IMG/VR virus record: IMGVR_UViG_3300000229_000003
Span: 771-27,196 of that record
Strand: one strand, 5' to 3'
Length of the DNA stretch: 26,426 nucleotides
Origin: a virus
Shown here: positions 14,093 through 20,900 of the stretch, one piece after another
How the letters are laid out: each line of letters begins with the position of its first letter
Position numbering within the stretch: position 1 is the stretch's first letter
Notes under the pieces: model-generated
What the model was told of the DNA's origin: nothing
Seen by the model: the letters and a program-made list of their open reading frames with translations, nothing else
The model's database searches: none
Position numbers and translations under genes: made by a program

Positions 14093-15310
14093 ATGCTTGG
14101 GAATATAATTCTTGGGAGTGGCATTTATGGAGACAAACTCCTGGGCATATATACTGTTGAAGTATCAGCTAATATTAATAACAGTAAGATAGGAGTCTTA
14201 TATAGATGTCATGGGGTGTTCAGCTCATTCCATACAACTCTGCGAATTCCTGATCTTGACACTTATATAGACTTAGCAAATATAGATTACATACCTAGGA
14301 TGGGTTTAGGTGTGTATGGTAACTTTGATGAATTCGGGACAACCCTACTTACACGTTTAGCTCTTGGGGCATATTCTAAATTTATCAATCCTGAAATAGT
14401 TGCTAGAGGGTATGTAAGGCTATTATTAGATATTGGTGCAATCTTTCACCTATCCCACCCTTATAGTAACTGGATTGCGTGGAGTAATATAGGGGAGTTA
14501 AATTTTAATATAGATTCCTCCAATGTAGCAGGTAAAATGCCTATTGGGTTTAAAGGATTTATCTATGCTATTGAGCAATTAGGAGATAGTAAATTAATCT
14601 TTGTATATGGAGATAGTGGGATTGCTGTTATAACTCCTCAAGATCTTTTTTACAAGAAAGGGTTGGTATCTAAGGTAGGTATCAAGGGGAATGGGGCGGT
14701 GGTTAATACTGGAGAGTCTCACTATTTTATAAACACTGTGGGGGAACTCTATAGGGTTAGTGGGGATGGGAAGATTGTTAAGTTAGGGTATAGAGAATTC
14801 CTATCTCAGATGCCCCTACCTTACATGTCCTACGATGATGTTAATAGTTTAGTCTACATATGTGATGGAACTTTAGGGTATGTGTATTCAGAGGATAGTG
14901 AAAGCTTAGGCACTGGCCCTGTGAATATTACAGGGGTTAAGTGGCAGGATGATAATATGTGGGTAGGGGCTTCTAATACGATTGCGCATCCCGCCTTTAG
15001 CATAGTCACAGACATATATGATATGGGGACTAGGAAGGGTAAGACAATATCAGGCCTGGCTCTAACAGTTAGTGATCCTACAGGCCTTAATGCTGCCATT
15101 GATTTTAGACTTTCGTCTAAAGATCCTTTTACATCTACCCCAACTTTAGGTGTAGGACCCGATGGGAATGTCAAACTTCCATGCTATGGAGTGGAATTTA
15201 GATTTAGAATAGGTGGCACTACTGTGGCTGAAGATCTTAAGATAGAGTCTATTATAGTCAAAGGGCGAATACATGACTATATGTATTTAGATACTGATCA
15301 CATTAATTAG
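14093..15310 (+). CDS. Stopper/nozzle-like protein, C-terminal part
   Basis: This 405-residue protein shows the strand pattern of the later blades of a beta-propeller-like neck protein. NWIAWSNIGELNF is followed by MPIGFKGFIYAIEQLGDSKL, FVYGDSGIAVITP, GNGAVVNTGESHYFINTVG, ELYRVSGDGKIVKLGYREFL and LVYICDGTLGYVYSED. The C-terminal beta domain has IVTDIYDMGTRKGKTISGLA. The N-terminal 110 residues (LGSGIYGDKLLGIYTVEVSA, then repeated LGVYG/LGAYS strands) are less clear. It has its own GAGG site, so it is expressed separately from 11071-11571. It probably forms the tail opening or plug. Its relation to that gene is argued in the findings. Confidence 0.65.
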   Translation: MLGNIILGSGIYGDKLLGIYTVEVSANINNSKIGVLYRCHGVFSSFHTTLRIPDLDTYIDLANIDYIPRMGLGVYGNFDEFGTTLLTRLALGAYSKFINPEIVARGYVRLLLDIGAIFHLSHPYSNWIAWSNIGELNFNIDSSNVAGKMPIGFKGFIYAIEQLGDSKLIFVYGDSGIAVITPQDLFYKKGLVSKVGIKGNGAVVNTGESHYFINTVGELYRVSGDGKIVKLGYREFLSQMPLPYMSYDDVNSLVYICDGTLGYVYSEDSESLGTGPVNITGVKWQDDNMWVGASNTIAHPAFSIVTDIYDMGTRKGKTISGLALTVSDPTGLNAAIDFRLSSKDPFTSTPTLGVGPDGNVKLPCYGVEFRFRIGGTTVAEDLKIESIIVKGRIHDYMYLDTDHIN

Positions 15311-15318
15311 GGGGTAAG

Positions 15319-15771
15319 ATGGTAATAAAACTTCAGCCTGTACAGATTCCACCCTACTGGGAGAGTATTAAGTTAGCGGCCATTAAGGCTAATGAGGTCA
15401 GAGATGAGAATGTCCAAGAGTATTCCATTAGACTTCTTTTAAATCTATTAAACAGTAACTTACAATGCTTAGTCAGCGTTGACCATGATAAGAACATCCA
15501 GAAGATTACCATTATAGGGATCTACTATGATGAAATTCTTAAAGAAAAATTCATGAGTATTGAGAGTATCTATGGATTCCAAAAGATGGCCCATGAAGAG
15601 TGGCTTAAGGAGTCTAAGATTTTATATAGATATGCCCAAGATGAGAAATGTACCAGCGTCAGAATGTGTACTAATAATTCTATAATAGTGGAACTCGCTA
15701 ATAGATACGGTATGGCTGAGGTTAGTAGAAATTACACTATAAATTTAAAGGGGGTAGATTATGGGGGGTAG
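15319..15771 (+). CDS. GNAT-like hypothetical protein
   Basis: This 150-residue protein has an alpha/beta pattern like a degenerate acetyltransferase fold: LVSVDHDKNIQKITIIGIYY, a central helix EEWLKESKILYRYAQDEKC, then SVRMCTNNSIIVELANRYGM and a final strand. The glycine-rich acetyl-CoA loop (Q/RxxGxG/A) is not seen, so enzymatic activity is doubtful. Proteins of this shape occur next to stopper genes in other phages, as I recall. GGGGG lies just before the ATG, and the stop overlaps the next start by 11 bases. The assignment is tentative. Confidence 0.5.
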   Translation: MVIKLQPVQIPPYWESIKLAAIKANEVRDENVQEYSIRLLLNLLNSNLQCLVSVDHDKNIQKITIIGIYYDEILKEKFMSIESIYGFQKMAHEEWLKESKILYRYAQDEKCTSVRMCTNNSIIVELANRYGMAEVSRNYTINLKGVDYGG

Positions 15772-16609
15772 TAGTGGCGGTGGGAGCACTTCAAGTACTA
15801 ATATAAGATACGCATCTTATATAGAATCTCAGCATCAGACATTTTTAAGCATTGTGGCTGGTTATAGGGATAGCCTTATAGGAGATTCCCCCTTTAGTAA
15901 CTTTGTAGATATAGATACAGACGCAGGATTTTTAGGTGTGGGGGTAACTATAAAATCTTACTCAAGTCTGTTTAAGAATTTTAATGATTTTATGGTAGAC
16001 GTAGTCCCACAAACACTGTATGATACTATATTCTCTAAAGTCATGGCTTCACCAGTGATTAAGGAAGCTGTAGTAGCTGAAGGAAAGTTGCTTAGTGAGG
16101 ATGTTAACACGGAGGCCTACCCAAGATTGATGGCCGGAGCCAGAGATCTTAATGCTGTGATGAGTAGTACATTTATTATAGCTAAGAGTAATATAGAGAG
16201 TCAGCGACTAAGGCTACTTTCTAAATATAGTACTAACCTTAAATATTCCATGCTGCCAATTAGTAGTGATATATGGAAGACATCATTAGAATGGAATAGA
16301 CAGATAGTAAATACGCATATTCAAAGTATTCAATTATACTATGATATGCATAAAACTAATAGTGAGTATAATTATACCACGCGTACTAAGAATGCTATGT
16401 GGCCTTTCACGGTGATTGATCAAGAAAGGGCAGCTCTTGGAGCTTTACAAGCAGCTCAGAGTAGTGAGAGTATACAAGGTGGGGGTCCCAGTACAGGTGC
16501 TAAGGTAGTGGGTGGCGCTATGGCTGGTGCTGCTGGAGGCTACATGGCAGCTGGCCCTTATGGGGCAGTAGTTGGTGGAGTATTAGGTGGAATTGCAGGA
16601 CTTCTTTAA
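15761..16609 (+). CDS. Internal virion (ejection) protein with C-terminal glycine zipper
   Basis: This 282-residue protein begins with a Gly/Ser-rich tip, then a helical body (SQRLRLLSKYSTNLKYSML, SLEWNRQIVNTHIQSIQLYY). It ends in a membrane-inserting glycine zipper near residues 248-282 (GGAMAGAAGGYMAAGPYGAV, then VVGGVLGGIAGLL). Short-tailed phages carry such proteins in the capsid and eject them to form a channel through the cell envelope. Its position at the head of the ejection-protein run fits. It overlaps the previous gene by 11 bases, with GGGGG just upstream. It is followed by palindrome copy 3, which leads the next gene. Confidence 0.72.
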   Translation: MGGSSGGGSTSSTNIRYASYIESQHQTFLSIVAGYRDSLIGDSPFSNFVDIDTDAGFLGVGVTIKSYSSLFKNFNDFMVDVVPQTLYDTIFSKVMASPVIKEAVVAEGKLLSEDVNTEAYPRLMAGARDLNAVMSSTFIIAKSNIESQRLRLLSKYSTNLKYSMLPISSDIWKTSLEWNRQIVNTHIQSIQLYYDMHKTNSEYNYTTRTKNAMWPFTVIDQERAALGALQAAQSSESIQGGGPSTGAKVVGGAMAGAAGGYMAAGPYGAVVGGVLGGIAGLL

Positions 16610-16612
16610 TTG

Positions 16613-16635
16613 CTTTATTACAAAATGTAACATAG
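16613..16635 (+). repeat. 23-bp palindrome, copy 3
   Basis: The right arm and centre are identical to copies 1 and 2; the left arm reads CTTTATTACA, one base different. The AGGAG ribosome-binding site (16634-16638) of the gene at 16645 again starts at the last two bases of the right arm. Confidence 0.9.
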
Positions 16636-16644
16636 GAGAATGAT

Positions 16645-17079
16645 ATGACTACAGGTGGAACTGGTGGAACTGATTGGGGATTTTTTGGGGGTACAGGTGC
16701 GGATGGTAACTTTAAGGCAAACCCTGAGTTTCTTAGGATGTTAGCCAGTATGGGAAGTAATATTGCGCAAGGTAAGAGTGGTGGTGAGGCTATAGGGGAT
16801 GCTACTATGGAAGCCCTCAAGATGAGAGCATTGCAAGGGAATAATCCTCAAACAATTAAGCCAACCCCTAAGGGCCAAGCTGGGCCTGATAGTATTACCA
16901 CTAAAGAGACTGCTGATGGGATTACTCAAACTATCCAGACACCATCTAAGACGAATTTAAATACTTATGGTACATCAGTACCTCCCGAGTCTATGAGTAC
17001 AGCTTCCATGGGGGGAGTGTCTGAACAGCCCCCTTTTTGGGAAGCCTTTCTGGGGCAGAGCAACAATCCCCAAATGTAG
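16645..17079 (+). CDS. Internal virion protein, N-terminal frame (possible frameshift partner)
   Basis: This 144-residue protein is rich in Gly, Thr, Ser, Pro and Gln, mostly disordered, with one helix (PEFLRMLASMGSNIAQG, near 28-44) and GGEAIGDATMEALKMRALQG. It ends PPFWEAFLGQSNNPQM. The next gene has no clear start of its own and lies in the -1 frame, open from 17025. A C CCT TTT heptamer at 17031-17037 is in the correct register for a -1 slip, and a GGGGAG purine run ends 14 bases before it. The slip would give a fused product of 438 residues. Whether both forms exist is not known. Confidence 0.7.
   Translation: MTTGGTGGTDWGFFGGTGADGNFKANPEFLRMLASMGSNIAQGKSGGEAIGDATMEALKMRALQGNNPQTIKPTPKGQAGPDSITTKETADGITQTIQTPSKTNLNTYGTSVPPESMSTASMGGVSEQPPFWEAFLGQSNNPQM
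17031..17037 (+). promoter_or_regulatory. Candidate -1 ribosomal frameshift site
   Basis: The heptamer reads C CCT TTT in the frame of the upstream gene, an exact X XXY YYZ pattern. A Shine-Dalgarno-like GGGGAG (ending 17016) precedes it, and a short 5-bp hairpin, TGGGG/CCCCA (17051-17072), follows. Slippage joins the gene at 16645 to the frame ending at 17960. Five C then five T also make this a spot for sequencing indels. Confidence 0.5.
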
Positions 17080-17960
17080 GGAGTGGTGTAGATAGTTCTA
17101 ATCTTGTTAGGCAAGTCTTAGGGAATATGGATCTTCGAGGTCTAAGTCCAGAAGATGTATATAAACTGATGCATGGTGGATTGCAGAATAAGCAATTAGA
17201 GAACGTTAACCAATACTACAAGGGCCAACAAGATCAGAGTAATGCGGAGCTTAAGCAAAAAGCCGATCAGGCTATTCAGGAGAATAAGCTCAAAGGATCT
17301 GAGGAGTTTAGGAAGTGGGTTGATCTTAAACTGCAAGCTGGTGAGATTAAGCCTGGAGCTCCAATCCAAGTTGGAGATGTATGGAAGCAGCCTTATCATG
17401 ACAAGTATGGGAACCTAGTTAAGTTTGAGGAAATGGGGCCTGCACCTACCAAAGATTTCAAAGCCCAGAATAAAGAACTTCTTAAAGATGCTCAGGGGAA
17501 TCCCTACTGGGCAGGTCCAGGAGACCCTGTTAAGTCAGGGTCTGTACCTATAGCCAGTAAGGATAATGAGTACTCTATCACTGATCAGTATACTCTCAGT
17601 GTTTTAAAATCTGGCGTGGAGAGTGGGGTAGATGCTAAGGGTGATGATATTGATGAGGTCACTAGAGATAATAACATGACTTTGGTCAACGCCAATGATG
17701 CGCACGATCAGTATATTAAGATTCCTGGGAAGCCTATTCCTGGAGGTGGCTTTGGTGGTTGGGTTGATAAGGATGTTCCAGCTCAGTATATTAAGATCCC
17801 TAAACAGGTTTCCAAGATTATGAACCTTCCTGATGATAAGGTCGTATATTATGATGAGAAAACAGGAAAGGTTCTAACCGTTGGGGCGATCAAGCAGCTG
17901 GCCAAAGACAAGGGATACACACCAGAGGAATTTCTCAAGATTGCCGGAATTGCTAAGTGA
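17037..17960 (+). CDS. Ejection-region protein, -1 frame continuation
   Basis: The frame is open from 17025. The only in-frame starts are a TTG at 17037 with no ribosome-binding site and an ATG at 17127 with AGGG only three bases away. This makes translation by frameshift from the previous gene plausible. The protein is charged and helical at first (SSNLVRQVLGNMDL, LSPEDVYKLMHGGLQNKQLE, then a Gln/Lys-rich stretch likely to be coiled coil). Further on is a beta-rich half with APIQVGDVWKQPYHDKYGN and VYYDEKTGKVLTVGAIKQLA. It ends in YTPEEFLKIAGIAK. No enzymatic motif is seen. It lies between two ejection-type proteins and likely joins the same internal complex. It overlaps the GTG upstream of the giant gene. 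Confidence 0.65.
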   Translation: MGSLSGAEQQSPNVGSGVDSSNLVRQVLGNMDLRGLSPEDVYKLMHGGLQNKQLENVNQYYKGQQDQSNAELKQKADQAIQENKLKGSEEFRKWVDLKLQAGEIKPGAPIQVGDVWKQPYHDKYGNLVKFEEMGPAPTKDFKAQNKELLKDAQGNPYWAGPGDPVKSGSVPIASKDNEYSITDQYTLSVLKSGVESGVDAKGDDIDEVTRDNNMTLVNANDAHDQYIKIPGKPIPGGGFGGWVDKDVPAQYIKIPKQVSKIMNLPDDKVVYYDEKTGKVLTVGAIKQLAKDKGYTPEEFLKIAGIAK

Positions 17961-17968
17961 GGTTAAAG

Positions 17969-20900
17969 ATGCAAAGTATATTTGACATTCCATCTAAGGG
18001 GCAGCCTCTACAATATGGAGGAGAGGATTTTGATAATATTATTAATGATATTAGTAATGCTCAAGGTGTCGACCCTAAACTTATCCGTGCTATAGTACAA
18101 ACTGAGAGTTCTTTTAATCCTAATGCCACTAATCCTGAGAGTAGCGCCAGTGGGTTGATGCAACTGGTGAAGGAAACTGCCAGTGATATGGGGGTTAAGA
18201 ATGTTTTTGACCCTAGGGAGAATATCACTGGAGGGGTCAAGTACTTCAAGCAGCAGTTGGACACTGCGGGAGGGGATGTAGATAAGGCTCTCGCTATGTA
18301 TAATCAAGGGCCAGGTGGAGATCTTAGTAAGGCTCAAGATTATGTGGGTAAGGTGAGAAGTATATATGGGGGACAGCCCACTGCGCAGCCTCAGGATATT
18401 GATATGAGCAGCCTTATAGATACGTATGGGCAGAGTCCATATCCAGAGGGTAAAGTTTATGAGAAGCCTCCCTTATTATTGACGCAACTTATAGACCCTG
18501 CTAAGAAAGGGTTCTCAGATGCAGCATCTACCCCGCTTCCAGATACTACTGGCAAACTACCATTTGGATTTGAGAATACTGGCGGCCCTATTGCACGTTG
18601 GAGTAAGGATGTGCTCTATGGATTGGGTGAGTTCGGGATGCAGTTAGGGGCAAGTATAATTGGATTACCAGCTGCGGCCATTGGAGGGACTGCTAAGGCT
18701 ATTACGAGTGGGCCGGAGGCAGGGGGAGAGACCTTCAATCAGATAGCTCATGCTGCTATAGGGGATTCTCAGACTACTACAGCTAAAGTCCTCATGCGGC
18801 CTTTTGAGGTAGTGTTTGGAGGAATATTAAACACTGGAGCTGAATATATTAAGGCTTCTTACCCAAATGCTACTCCAGAAGAGTTAGATCATAAGATCAA
18901 AGCCACCCAGTTCTTCATGAATGTGGCGATGATAGCTCCGATGTTTAAAGGGGCGTTTAAAGGTAGTAGGGGGATTGATCCTAATAACCCCGCTAAGGCT
19001 CTGGCTTCTCAGGAGATCACAGCTGAGGGAGCGGCTAAGGCTAAGGCTCAGATATTGAGTGACCCTAATGTAGCTCCAGAGGTGAAGGTTGAAGTTGAGG
19101 GGATAGATGTAGGGGTACTTAATGAGATTAAAGATAGGGCTGCTAAGAAGGTTGCCAGTGATAGGGTTAAGGATGCGCCCATCCCAGAGGCTAAATTTGC
19201 GGGAAATCAAAGTATAGTTGAAGGCCTCCTCATTGAGGCTGAGTTAAGAGACGATGCTAATGGTAAAGGTAGTATACGTAAAGCTGCCAAGATAGTTGCA
19301 GACCTTGAACAAGATGCCGGATTAGTTGATTTTAACCCTATTAAAGGTATCAGGGTTAAGGGTACTACAGGTAAACTTATTGTTAAGTTAGTTGCTGAAA
19401 GGGATGCTGCAAATGCTAAGGAGGCACTTCCAGATAATGGGATGTTTGCCCCACCGTTAGGAGTTAAGGGTGAAGCTCCAGCTAAAACGTTTACTGATAT
19501 TTCTATTGACACTGACAAGGGCCCTTTAGATCTTAGAATATCCAGAAACCCTGATGGTAGCATTATTATAATTGATAGTACAGGGGCTGTTATTGAGTTA
19601 AAACCTGGGGCGTTAGTAGATCAGAGTACACTGTTTGAGAATGGTAAGAAAGTCTCAGACTTAACAGATGCTGAACTTGCCGCATATCAATTTGAGCCTA
19701 TACTTTCTGATGCTGCGTACTATAAAGTTAAGGGTGAAGAGCCTCCTAAATCTATTGAAGATATCCCCCCTAAAGGTGAAGCCTCTTCAGAAGTACCAGT
19801 TGTAGAGTCTCAACCTGTGGGTGGAACTCCCATTGAAGAAGCTAATGCCCCAGTTATTAGTGAATTCAATGATATTAAGATGGCCAAGGGTGAGGGGTAT
19901 ACTTTCCCCACTAAGAAGACTTTCCCCACTTTAGAAGCTGCTCAGGCTAAGGCCACTGAAATGGGTGACGGGCATGAGGTAATTAAGGTTGGGGAGAAGT
20001 ATAGGGTTGCTAAATATATAGATGAGCCTGTGGTTGCTGAGTTTAAATCAGTAGCTGAAGCTAACGCTGCGGGGTTCGATGTAATGAGTGAGATTCCAGA
20101 AAGACGCCTTAAGTATTATGAAGTAGGGGAGGGTGGTACTGAGCCTATTAAGATAGGGGATAAATATTATAGGACTGTTGAATTTGCTGAGATGCCAGAG
20201 ACCTTTGAGGTAATGGCTGAGGAGCCTACTTCTAAGAGGGTAGAGACATGGGAAGATGATGTTAGTCCAGCTGAGTGGGCAGCGTTGGAGGCGGAAGTAG
20301 GAAAGGCCACGTTAGATGAGATCAAGGCGCAGGATAGAATTAAGGCCTTAAGTGGTGAGCTTGAAGTTGAGGCTAAAGCTGCGGAGGAGATTGGAGTTAA
20401 GGCTCCTGCTGATCCCGCCCGCGTGGCACAACTTCAGAAAGCGTATAAGGAGTGGCAGGATTCCTATGTTACAAAATGTAATATAGCACAGACTCCCAAG
20501 AAAGATGCCCCTCCTAAAACCCCAATCACTAAAGAAGCCCTTGCCCTTGCCAAGGATGACTTCAAATCTTTCGAGTCCGAGCAGGCCGCCACTGATTGGA
20601 TGATGGCTAATGATACTTATGGGAAGTTAGTAGAAAATCCTGAGACTGGTCGGTGGAGTATAGCTAATGCTGAGAAGTTCAAGAATTTGGACGAGTTAGA
20701 TATGTTCGATGAAGGGGTGGAGCAGCTAACAGGACGTTCGGAATCCTTGTTAGATGGGGATGCCTACCCAGATATGGATATGAGTGATACAGGGGTTAGG
20801 GATTTATTTGACATATTTAATAATGAGAGAGGGAGTGTTAGTACTGATGTTGCAAGTGGGCCTCTTAAGCATATAATTGATAAGTTCGGTGATAGAGTAG

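Noticed and set aside
14854-15174. Minus-strand open frame of 106 codons opposite the neck gene
   Set aside because: The plus-strand frame has the conserved strand pattern and operon context; the reverse frame has neither a start signal nor a recognisable motif.
19207-19563. Minus-strand open frame of 118 codons inside the giant gene
   Set aside because: It is a shadow of the plus-strand gene with Leu/Ser-rich, low-complexity content and no ribosome-binding site.
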